The notes under the pieces were generated by a model that ran no database searches, had not been told where the DNA came from, and saw only the letters and a program-made list of their open reading frames with translations. A program made the position numbers and the translations under genes. Shown here in pieces: positions 31,481 through 41,749 of a stretch of 64,000 nt of DNA (its first letter is position 1; each line of letters begins with the position of its first letter). The DNA is from Trichobilharzia regenti (taxonomy: Eukaryota > Platyhelminthes > Trematoda > Strigeidida > Schistosomatidae): assembly GCA_944472135.2 (NCBI GenBank), contig OX235264.1, forward strand, positions 97,536,319-97,600,318. The letters are read 5' to 3'.

Positions 31481-34099
31481 CTTAAATACATCTACAACCA
31501 AACCCCAAGCACCTGCTGCTTAGTTGAGCTCCCGATTATGGAGGACTAGTAACTTCAGCTAGGATTGGAGGACTAAGGTCCACCTCCCACTCATAATGGA
31601 ATTCAACTGTGGACAGCTATGCTCTGTCCTAAGTCCCAGTAATCTTTACTGAAAACTCCATTCCTCTCGTAAATCGTTTTATTTACCATAGCTCTCTAAA
31701 ACGCTGCTTCGTAGATAAGACTAACAGGTATACACGTGATACAAAGTGTTACTTTAGTCTCCACTTCCCTCGATTTATGAAGGAACGCCAGGTTACAGGC
31801 ATCATCAAATTGATACGGAAACAGAACCATATTATTCAGTCATATTTTACAGTTGATAGCAAAACATTTTTACATGTACGCTGGAGATTATACGTACACT
31901 TGGTAAATGTTAATCCCAGTAATATAAAACATGCTTTTAACTTATGTATGATAATTTGTGCGAACTGTACGTTTCATTAAGATGAAAGCAAGATTGCTAT
32001 GAAATTATACAAGTCACTCTAGTAAATGGCGGCTACACAACCACTAGCATTTTAGTGTAGCGTTCATCTGCGAATCCACACTACAACTGCAGATGTCTAG
32101 AAATCAAGTAGCAGACGGAAGTCAGTGCAGAATAGTAGGCCACCCTGAAATATGACGAACTAAACTTATGAGTACAAAATCTAAAGAATAGCTTTTGAAT
32201 TCAAAGACAATCACAATCGCTAACTTTGATGTCAGAATAGGATGAGAGTATTGTGGAAGGGTACAATTGTATAACAGTACAATTTTATGTGATATGTTAC
32301 ACAATGACGCTATGTCACTCGCTCATCACTATTACTGATATACAAAAAATATTGTATTCCGGTTTGATTTATCGAACGAAATTATTCTTTTATGTAAGCC
32401 AACAATGACAGTTTTGGAACACTAGCTCGCTTTACGAACTACTCTGTCAGGAGGTGGCACGCGAAAACTGTACAAAAGTGTGCAACGTTACCCCGACTGC
32501 ATAATACTCATTTATGAACTAGTAAAAGTCATATCATTACAGAAGAAACCTAACAGTATTGAGTATCCTTTAGGTCGTCGATACCATAGAATAACCATTT
32601 GGCCCAGTGGCTATAGATTAAAAATAACTGTATTGATTCGATGTGACGTCTGCCTTGCTCAAGAATACAAGTCGCAAAGCACGTATCTCACACATTTTTA
32701 CTAGAGTATGTGAACAAATCAAACATGACACTGCTATTCTTTCGGTAGGTTGGAAATATTCACGGAAAAAAATTGGTGGATAAGTAGACTTTAAGCTGCA
32801 CATGTCCTCCACATACTTGTAATGTCCTAACACACAATTGCAGTGTCATTACTACCCTCCTTTGATATGGTAAGCCTATGCCAAAAATATTACTAAGTGA
32901 TTATATCCAACATGTATACTTATAAAACCTGGAATTTTCACTTAAGATGCTACAAGAATGGTCTATTCTTAATAAAAACCAAAGACAGTAATAAAACTTA
33001 CACCCAAAATGTAGAGCATATCTTTGAAAATTGTGCAGAACTTGTGTCCAATGAATCCACAACTTATGGACCCAGCTTACTGCGTGGAGTAATATTTAAA
33101 CCATTTTAAATCCTCCAATTCTCTAATCTTTGGCCTCACAACCTATATTTGAGTGAATCGATACACCGGAACAAAGTGAACCGGTAGAGAACTGCACTGG
33201 TTCAAAATTTGATAAGATTGACCAATGCATAGAATCCACTTTTCTTTGCGGACTTTGAGGTCATTTACTGGCATATTTTGGCTGCCGATACGTAAGATGC
33301 AATCTAGGATGTGAGATCAACTACTCGCCATAAACATTCGAGCGAGAATGAATTTAGTCAATACAATCTTTCCTTCTAAAAAAGCTTCACGCTCTCCTAG
33401 TCAGTCAAGCCCCTTGTACTTTTCATAATGTGTCTACTTCTTATTTCACACATAAGCACACTCAGTTCTTTGATTAATATGCGAAGCATCCTTCGGGGGT
33501 GACGAAGAGCCCTTTCATTTGCAATTACCTTTCTGATTACTCAAACAACGCAGGAATTAAGAAAGAGGGATTTTTACTGGGTAGCTCTTCTGAAAGCTGC
33601 ATCATCACCAACTTTCTATTCCATATCGACCCATTACGAGAAAAAAATTCCGGCGTTGCTGACAAGCATAGACATATTAAATGAGTATCTTATACCCAGA
33701 GATCGAAGTATACTGCTGAGCCTTTTACTTGTTTAAAAACTGTTGAGATACCTTATAGCAGAAATATTGCGTGGCGTGTATGCCTTATGAATGAAAACAA
33801 CCATTATAAAGAAACTGAAACCTGGCGGTCCATGAGGATCATAATAGAAGTCAGAAACGATTGTTTCTTGTAAAATTGATAAGAATACAAATGGAAACTA
33901 ATTCGTAGTGGCCTGTAGGAGAATTTCGGGAAATGGACACTAAAATTAGGAAATCGTTCTGATATTGCAGACCTTTGTACTTTCTCTTGTACAGCATTAT
34001 TGAAAAACCCGTATGAGAATGCACGTAATTGTATTCATGGTATAACGTGATTGATGGAGGTCTCACGTTTTTCCACACATTCACGTTCCTAGTGAAAGA

Positions 34100-34310
34100 A
34101 AGGGTTTCAAGCTAGAGGCTGGAAGTTTCTGTAGCAGTGTTTATTTTTACAGGATTGAGTTGCCCGCCCCATACCCAACCATTCCTCTTTACCAACTATT
34201 TTTTATCTCTTGCTTAGCGATGTGAAGGAGTGCGTCGGCCAGGGATCGAGCCCTAGACCATGTGCATACTCGGCGAGCGTCCTAACCGCTGCGTCACTGA
34301 CGCACGTAGT
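34100..34310 (-). mobile_element. tRNA-derived SINE in arm 1
   Basis: It has the same head (GACGCAGCGGTTAGGACGCT, B box GGCTCGATCCC on the minus strand) and the same body and end as the SINE at 18.42 kb. It is duplicated in arm 2 at 46066-46277, so insertion preceded the duplication. Confidence 0.7.
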
Positions 34311-35793
34311 ATGGCCCTGCAGCCTTATCTGCCAAACGGCAAACCTAATGTCAGGGCTCCCATATTGATGGGCGACTAGATAGATGGCAGAACTCTCAGA
34401 AATAATGATATTACAGCACCGAACGTCTTTGGTATACCTAGAGCAAAACGTCACGGCCAGTCCTACCACTCCTAAAACTTTCTTCTGATGCACCTTTCAA
34501 ATACCACTGCCTGCATAACCCTTCAAAAGCACAGACTATTAAAAGTAAAATGTTTTGTATATGTTTTGCCTAAGCGCCGTCGTGCTTCCAGGCTTGTGAT
34601 ATGTCACAGCAGACTTTTAGGTATTATCTATACCTTGAAGACCTCAGAAAATTTGGCAGAAAACTGGCTTTACAACACCTTTCTTTAATATTAGCATTTA
34701 ATCGGATATAATGTATCTCAGAAATGCCAACACAGTAAAATCCGACACTAACACTGACAGTTCAAATGAGACAGTTATTGGTAATGTCTTATGCGAACCT
34801 ATGAAAGTCGATCATGAAAATTTAGCATTACTAGCTCTGTTAACCGGCTGTTTTCTTCAGGATCACTATAAACAATTTTATCACTAATTGTTCCACTACC
34901 CATTTCACTCTGCTAAATAGACTGTAACTTAGTTGCAGTAATACTAGCTACTTCTATACTTTGTACTTCTTAAACTAAACGCAATTTCCTAGGCGTTTAT
35001 ACGAAATACTTGTATATATGTATGCATGTATTAAGGCAGATACTGCTAAGAATGTCCTAAGGTATCGGTGTGTCTGGTAACCTAGTGGAAAGCGCTCATC
35101 ATGAAAGCTATCAATTTACAGCAAACTGGTTGATTGGAACGGGCTCAAAGCAATACAATGCTGCAACTACAGTTGTTGCAAAATGACCTCAAAGCTCAAC
35201 ATCAAAAAGGAGGGAGGGTGGCGCGTGCTGATCAGCAGATATGGTAGTGGTCACAAATGTGAATCGCTCCGATCTGTAGGACAGCAACATGCATTTTTTA
35301 ACAGCTCGAGAATTAAACATTAGTCTGAACCCTAAACAAAAAAATGATAAGGGTTGTACAGATCTAAATTATAAATTTTTAAAAATGATTTTGCTCCTAC
35401 CATCTATCGGTCTGTTCAGCTTCTTGTCAAGATGCTATTCCTGCAGAAATTCTCGTGACATTTTACGAATCAGCTTGTTCTGCAGGTTATAATTTTCCAG
35501 ACCTTTGAATTCACTCTCACTTCGATATCACTTGCCTACCTCACAATCCTCTTATTCACGCACTATTATACTCCATCTGATCTTAACTACCTAGGCCTTT
35601 ATTAAGGCTAAAACTTGCTCTTTGCTCATATTTGTTGCTCGCCCAAAGTCTGGTTGCTTTGATTAAAAGCACAACAACACCGGTGTTTCACAAAATCTAT
35701 ATCTTCATCAAAAACATCATGGTTTCCATGCTCAGACCAATATGGATAGCACTAAATATTGCAAATGTATACCATCATTTCAAGTACTATATA

Positions 35794-36150
35794 TGTCAAC
35801 CACGTCTCGTAAACCGTTAATGCCCAGCTCTTGCTACGCTCGGGCACACGCTGTTCCTTGAAGTTTCTCAGAAACGCTTAGTAATAGCGGACGCAAAACC
35901 AAAACACTGATTGGCCGCTCGAGAATTCTTTATTGTAACACCAACATATAAATCAAGTATGACTAAGGTCTGTGAACAAATATTACAATAATAAATCACA
36001 ATATTACTTCTGACGGTTGTCTCCTGACTTCTTTCTGAACAGCGACCGATGAGACGATGACTGTCGTATTGATGCCTCCGCGAAAATTGGGGAAGTTGGT
36101 TTTGAGCAAACAACCATGAATTGATCGTTCAATCTTCAACTGCATTGACA
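35794..36150 (-). repeat. 3' LTR of BEL/Pao copy 1
   Basis: 357 bp, TGTCA...TGACA. On the minus strand it contains AATAAA (in TACAATAAAGAATTC), a plausible poly(A) signal. Immediately internal to it (36151 onward, plus strand CTCCCCGGC) the minus strand is purine-rich (GCCGGGGAG), the likely polypurine tract. Confidence 0.9.
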
Positions 36151-37561
36151 CTCCCCGGCAAAAAAGGGATCCATCCCCTTTTTTTCTTCCTGACCAATAC
36201 ACGTTGTCTTGGATGCCATTGCGAGAACCCGGGTCACATGGTCAGAGCTGAAATGGAAAACAAACAGAAAAGCCAACACACCACAAGCATACCCACAGAA
36301 CAATCTCACACATCAATGACGACCTGCGCCTTCCAGTTAAAGTCATCCTCTTGCAACAAAATCACCACCTACTATAATGACTCCTGCAGAATGCAACGTC
36401 ACCATAGCAGCACCTCACGATACTCTATGCTCATCCTCTTATCTACTCACTACCAATTACCACTGCAATCGCTTGTCACTCATTCTGCCTCAGTTCTAGT
36501 AGCGGTGACGCATGCGAGCCTCAGTCGTTTACACTCTTTCTCCCCGGTGTGTGGGACCACAGCTGACAATTATCTCCGTGTGCATGTCATTCTCAGCAAT
36601 AGCCTCCCCGGCGTATACGCCCTATCTGCTGTCTCTAACATCAATCAATTCATTCATGGATGTAGAAGACTCGAAGCAACTTCAGAAGTAAGCACGACGA
36701 AAATTTTGACAAAATTACGCAATAACAACAAGGTACGAAAACAACGAGTCAACACAATGAATCCAAAAAACACCAATTGATATGACACACCACACATATA
36801 TACAAACAGTACACACAAACTCGCAGTTCATGTCTTGATGGAATTCCTTTGAAGAATCGCAGGGCTAACACCAGTACGCCTACAAACCTTCACAGGTTGT
36901 CCATTGTAAGTTGTGGAATGTCCGGACACACACAAGATTAACCAACAATTACAATAATTGGAACTCATACAATTATTTAACACAAACATATGTACAATCC
37001 CTACATCAAATGTTGTGGATTCTGGCACGACAAACTACCCTTGAAGAACTGTAGGACTTACAGCAGTACGCCTACATTCCTTCTCAGGTTGATGATACAA
37101 GTGGAAGTCGTCCGGACTCAAACAGAATTACAAACAGCTAGATGACAGATGATATCAACTCAGTATATACAATATGAACATATGTACAAAATCACACACC
37201 GAGCACATTGGACTGCTCATTGATGCGCTACCCTTTGAAGAATTGTAGGACTTACAGCAGTACGCCTACAACCCTTCTCAGGTTGACGCCCTAGGTTGGA
37301 AAATCGTCGCAGAGTTCATTTGCTGATATCCTTCTATCAGCTAAATCTTCAAATCTGAACGGCAACACGCTCATGTCATTGTATCGTAGAATATAGATGA
37401 CGAACAAACACACGACGTATCTGGGCAACCAAGCGTAGAAACAGAGTAATTTACACCAAAGATAATAGCATTCAAATAGTAACTTGAAACTAGAAATGCC
37501 TTCATTCGTGCAAGTCTATTTAACAATTACTCTCGTTTACACTTGGCTTATTCTCACTAAA
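36151..37561 (-). other. non-coding internal region of BEL/Pao copy 1, with 192-bp tandem repeats
   Basis: About 1.4 kb between gag and the 3' LTR, with no frame of any length on the element strand. It contains three degenerate repeats with a period of about 192 bp, each starting TTTGAAGAA(T/C)(C/T)G and including CAGTACGCCTACA and CTTC(A/T)CAGGTTG, at about 36847, 37040 and 37231. It is matched in copy 2 at 58348-59721. Confidence 0.8.
36847..37300. repeat. three tandem ~192-bp repeats in BEL/Pao copy 1
   Basis: Units begin at about 36847, 37040 and 37231. The best-conserved 50 bp of each (GAAGAA...CAGTACGCCTACA...CAGGTTG) are separated by more diverged spacers containing ACATATGTACA. Confidence 0.75.
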
Positions 37562-39253
37562 CTAAGCAATATCTTTCGTCACTTCAAACGGACTGATACT
37601 AGCATAGTCATTGCAGAAGATACTTGAGTTGATGGGTGTCTGTTTCATTGTGGATGACAACACAAACGACGACTGATTGATACCAGTTGATAAAGTTAGC
37701 GGTGGATCAGAAGCTGTCGTTGCTTGGCTTTCAGAAAGTTGTCTACCTGCAAAACCACCACCACTGCTGTCTTTTACTATCAGCTCAGGTTTAGCACTGG
37801 CATCTGATGATAGGTGGGCTACATGCCGATCACTCACACTGACGGTCTCACAAGTATGCATGCCTTCTGCAACTGAATCTGCATTTATTTCTACTTCACG
37901 TTCAAGTTGTACAGAACCTTTGTTCAACTTAACAGTAGTAGGCATATCCCTCATCTCATCATGGTCAACCAAAGACAACTGTGAAGTATCATGATCATTA
38001 TCACGAATATTCAATTTACCATCATCTATCTGGTCGACTTCAATTTCAAACTCTTTATTAACAGAAGCAGACAATTTTGGTTCCTCCTCGCAAATCATAA
38101 AAGGTTTTATAACTTCACTCTGACTAGTAATACCTTGTAAACTTGTGGAGTCAGAACTGCACTCTGAAGCAGTAACTCTATTCTGTGACACTCTATTCAA
38201 CAATGGCTTACCAGTTGCAACTACAGACTTCTTAACCTCACCGTTATCGTCACACAATTCGGAGTCAGACCTGGATTTCACATTTAGCTTATCACTGAAC
38301 TTGCTCACTGGTTCACAGTTCACCTTTGTATGCACCTCTTGCAAACGAGTACAACACAACCGTGTTTGTCTTGCATCTTGTAACTTATCTGTTGAGGATG
38401 TACTACGAAACCTGTTACACTCACTAAGTCTATATGCATTACTAGACATCATGGAGCCTTCTCGATATCCACCTCTCTGAGACCCTTTCGTCATCAATGA
38501 TTGCGTTTTACCCTCAGACTGCTCTATTCTAGGGGTGAGAGGTAATAGACTGGCGAACTTGCTCATAGATTCATTGACACCATCTTTTACTAGTTTCAGG
38601 ATATCATCAAATTTTGGCTCGATACCCTCATCTTCCATACGGAAGCTTATTTTCACCCGCTTCCTTTGCAGTCGAGTAGGTAGGAGTCTCGCACTTACCT
38701 CTAGGACTGAGCTCGAGTTGAGGTCATTCATGCAATTCATAGAAATCAAGGTATTCTCATAAGTCATAAGATTATCTAAAAACTCAGTAAGTGCCTTGAA
38801 GTCATCTTGAAGTTGACTGCCGTTACCTTTGACAGCTTCGTATACGTTCCTTACAATCATTGATGGTCTTCCAAACCATTGACGTAATATGCTCATAGCC
38901 TCAGCGTATCCCTCATTAGGGTGCATGAGCTCACAGCACTGTATAGCTCTTGAAGCATCTCCAGTGCAACACCTCATCAAATACATTAACTTCAATTCAT
39001 CACTTAATAAAAAACTACTCAGCATTATCTCAAACTCCTTTACAAATTGTAAATAATCAGCCGGGTTTCCGTCGAAACACCGTGGTTCAAATTTAGGGAG
39101 TTTGACGTTCCTATTATCCCTGAACGGCGAAACAGTAACATCAACCATGTCATACTTAACATCAGACACATCGTTACAAGTAACAGACAAGTCACCACGA
39201 CTTATTTTCCTGTTTGCATCCAAGAAACTCTGTCTCTTCTTTGACCCAGGCAT
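37562..39253 (-). CDS. BEL/Pao gag-like protein, copy 1
   Basis: The 563-codon frame starts MPGSKKRQSFLDANRK. Residues about 48-200 carry LPKFEPRCFDGNPADYLQFV, then L-K-L-M-Y-L-M-R-C-C-T-G-D-A-S-R-A-I, then A-M-S-I-L-R-Q-W-F-G, the pattern of the DUF1759-type gag of BEL/Pao elements. The C-terminal half is Ser/Asp-rich with a degenerate C/H cluster near residue 300 and no clear zinc knuckle. Gag forms the particle that packages element RNA. It ends at a TAG where copy 2 has CAG, so it is 14 residues shorter at the C-terminus, plus one missing E internally. The frame is otherwise intact. Confidence 0.85.
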   Translation of the reverse strand: MPGSKKRQSFLDANRKISRGDLSVTCNDVSDVKYDMVDVTVSPFRDNRNVKLPKFEPRCFDGNPADYLQFVKEFEIMLSSFLLSDELKLMYLMRCCTGDASRAIQCCELMHPNEGYAEAMSILRQWFGRPSMIVRNVYEAVKGNGSQLQDDFKALTEFLDNLMTYENTLISMNCMNDLNSSSVLEVSARLLPTRLQRKRVKISFRMEDEGIEPKFDDILKLVKDGVNESMSKFASLLPLTPRIEQSEGKTQSLMTKGSQRGGYREGSMMSSNAYRLSECNRFRSTSSTDKLQDARQTRLCCTRLQEVHTKVNCEPVSKFSDKLNVKSRSDSELCDDNGEVKKSVVATGKPLLNRVSQNRVTASECSSDSTSLQGITSQSEVIKPFMICEEEPKLSASVNKEFEIEVDQIDDGKLNIRDNDHDTSQLSLVDHDEMRDMPTTVKLNKGSVQLEREVEINADSVAEGMHTCETVSVSDRHVAHLSSDASAKPELIVKDSSGGGFAGRQLSESQATTASDPPLTLSTGINQSSFVLSSTMKQTPINSSIFCNDYASISPFEVTKDIA

Positions 39254-39398
39254 GGTTGAACTTGACCCAATTCATAAAAAGTTCCAGATATTGCTTGTTC
39301 AAAGAGGACTTGACCGGCAGCAGGAAAGATGAACGGTGACTATCCAAACTTTCACCAACTCTCTCAATCAGCCAGAATCTGTTTCTACCGTCAGAAAC
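39254..39398 (-). other. leader and primer-binding region of BEL/Pao copy 1
   Basis: 145 bp lie between the 5' LTR (39399-39755) and the gag ATG (39253). The base string right after the LTR on the minus strand is GTTTCTGACGG, shared with copy 2 and the likely primer-binding site, though I cannot name the tRNA. The next roughly 40 bp differ between the two copies. Confidence 0.5.
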
Positions 39399-39755
39399 TG
39401 TCAGCCACGTCTCGTAAACCGTTAATGCCCAGCTCTTGCTACGCTCGGGCACACGCTGTTCCTTGAAGTTTCTCAGAAACGCTTAGTAATAGCGGACGCA
39501 AAACCAAAACACTGATTGGCCGCTCGAGAATTCTTTATTGTAACACCAACATATAAATCAAGTATGACTAAGGTCTGTGAACAAATATTACAATAATAAA
39601 TCACAATATTACTTCTGACGGTTGTCTCCTGACTTCTTTCTGAACAGCGACCGATGAGACGATGACTGTCGTATTGATGCCTCCGCGAAAATTGGGGAAG
39701 TTGGTTTTGAGCAAACAACCATGAATTGATCGTTCAATCTTCAACTGCATTGACA
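39399..39755 (-). repeat. 5' LTR of BEL/Pao copy 1
   Basis: 357 bp, identical to 35794-36150 except for one base near the terminal TGTCA. Being upstream of gag on the minus strand, it would serve as the promoter. Confidence 0.9.
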
Positions 39756-40187
39756 ATATATCTTCTTCTTTCATTATTTATCTTGTAAATATACTTCCAA
39801 TGATGTATTGTTCATAATTGCATTTTACACCATTTTTCAGCTGCGCAGAATTTCCTTCTCTTCCTGAAATAGCATTCAATCACGTGGTGACATAACACTC
39901 ACTCAGATATACGCTGTTCACTGGTTGACCATAACTATCAGTAGGAAACGGAACGAAGTTTGGGCTGTCGCTCAATTTTAATGGTGACATTAGTAAACGG
40001 TTTACAATTTAACATTTATAAGAACCTGTTCTGATTGCTTGTACAATAATTGATTAATTGAAACTTTTGAAAAAGTATTCATTTATGATACTTCAGGATT
40101 GTAATTTATGACATTACTGATCGTGCCTGTAAAACTGGCGTGCATTTCTTGTAAACTTACCCGTTTATACGCAACATAAATTATTAT

Positions 40188-41749
40188 TATTTCATCTTGC
40201 AATCGATCAGTAAGTGTGTCACATTGCCACCTAAACCACCAATATCTCGTACCTGCAAGCCGGTGCTAGGCGGGGAGTCGCAAAATATTCTTATGGGAAT
40301 TAAAGTGATAGGTGTGAACACTGTGGTATACTGACACATTTTTTCTTTGACTTTTCGAGTGAACAATAGGGCTTCATTTCAGATCTATAAAGTTTTGATA
40401 GCGGTGGTTTTATTTTTGTAGTATGGTTGGTATTCTCGCGCCCCACCTAATCTCTCTGATGTACCCACCACCGGCTTGTTGAAATCCAGGAGTACGTCGG
40501 ATGAGGGTCCAATCCCGGGTCCTGTGGGTGGCTGGCGAGTGTTCTATTTCTAAACCGGAAACGCACCGTCTGTAAAAACACTTGAGATATCAAACTGCTG
40601 CCCAGACTCCGGAAGCGAAACTCCATATTTACTACATCTACACGTGTTTTCCGAGCTTATCAATCTAGTGAAGATTAATAGTTGAACTCATCTCCATACT
40701 TACATACTTAGTCCATAGAAAATCATATGCGAAGCCTCCATGCAGCGTCAGCCACATTCCCTGACTCCTTTCATACAAAATGGAAAATATGTATTCCGTA
40801 ATAATTCACGGAGTAGACGATTCCACCCTTCGCTGAAGTCCAACTAACATTCTGTCGAGAGCATTTTGCGACAAATTCTATGCACATGGATTACAGTCTA
40901 GACCCAGTCCCTTCACTAAATGCTTGGCGAACTCTCAAATGCCACATCTAAAACTTAAGAGGCACAGAACCATCTCTGCACAAAACTCATTATTATACAA
41001 TAAATACCTTTGGCACCGAACCGAGATACGTATTGACTCAAACAGTGGTGCACCTTAAACATGATTCGGTTTAAAGTCTGCAGTTTTGGCCATTTCGAGT
41101 AGGCAAAATGCTTCGATTTGTTTGTATTTCTAGGAACAAACTTTTTTATCAAATTTATTCAAATTATCGAATTACAGTTCGTAATATGATGGGAGTGTGT
41201 TTTTGAACCTTTATTTTCGAGAGTACGGCAGAAGGTGAATGAATTTCAATCGCGATGGCTCGGAAATCTTCACGGGCAACATCTTCTGCTCAACCTTCAC
41301 CAAGAAGGGAGCTGATTTGAATTTTCCATGAATGATTTGAATGCTGTTATTGATAGTCTGCTTGCTTCACTATTGATAATTTCCGTTGGTTTTAAATTTG
41401 ACTTATTTCCAAGGTGACATTCTTTACTATTTGTATTCTTTTTGTATTTTTGATTACAGCTTGATTCCACACTGTATTTTTGGTACAAGTATGGAATTTT
41501 CAGCATGGATATCGGTAGCCCAAATTTTGCATGCTGACCATAGATATTAGGTGTGAGTCGGGGGCAGATTGAACCTCGGACTACGTGCATGGTTGGCGAG
41601 ACTCCTAACCACTGTGCCACCGGCGCACAGACATAGTTATATGTTGCCTGTTAATCACCTATTAGCTCCAATACCAGGCTACTAGGAATTTTCAGATATT
41701 TGTGATCTTTCCACCGTTTTAAATTTCTAAATAAAAATAATCCATTTTT
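40188..41749. other. spacer of large inverted repeat, left part
   Basis: There is no coding sequence. A decayed tRNA-like SINE head on the minus strand is suggested at about 40470-40560 (ACTCGCCAGCCACCC ... GGGATTGGACCC), and a clearer one at 41515-41635. Confidence 0.4.
41515..41635 (-). mobile_element. tRNA-derived SINE head
   Basis: Minus-strand GGCACAGTGGTTAGGAGTCT followed by GAGGTTCAATCTGCC, a B box with one mismatch. It is the same family as at 1-100. Confidence 0.6.

Larger units (their letters stand above)
35794..39755 (-). mobile_element. gag-only BEL/Pao LTR retrotransposon, copy 1
   Basis: The 3,962-bp element is bounded by TGTCA...TGACA LTRs of 357 bp (35794-36150 and 39399-39755) and by a 5-bp duplication ATATA (35789-35793, 39756-39760). 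The LTRs differ at one position by eye (TGTCAACC versus TGTCAGCC), so insertion is recent. It encodes only a gag-like ORF. There is no protease, RT, RNase H or integrase, and no room for them. Arm 2 of the inverted repeat has the empty site near 44585. It must be mobilised in trans by an autonomous BEL/Pao relative (schistosomes carry Sinbad/Saci-1-type elements). Confidence 0.9.
31777..40187 (+). repeat. arm 1 of large inverted repeat
   Basis: 31777-35793 plus 39756-40187 (about 4.45 kb) recurs in reverse complement at 44165-51775. The identity is very high by eye: translations such as those at 33499-33684, 34203-34493 and 35289-35492 are identical in the two arms, and only scattered single-base or short differences are seen. 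The arm is interrupted by the BEL/Pao element 35794-39755, which is absent from arm 2. No host gene is seen in the arm. It contains a SINE and, at its outer end, a CR1-type 3' end pointing outward. Confidence 0.9.

Noticed and set aside
36121..36780. 219-codon plus-strand ORF starting in the LTR of BEL/Pao copy 1
   Set aside because: It is antisense to the element, its counterpart in copy 2 is broken (only a 91-codon remnant at 58707-58982), and it has no recognisable motif.
36847..37300. Possible CRISPR-like or satellite array
   Set aside because: Period of about 192 bp, only three degenerate units, confined to one LTR element family. The genome is eukaryotic.
38145..38480. Plus-strand ORFs within the gag regions (37677-37994, 38145-38480, and equivalents in copy 2)
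   Set aside because: They are reverse-strand shadows of the gag frame. Their conservation follows from gag.
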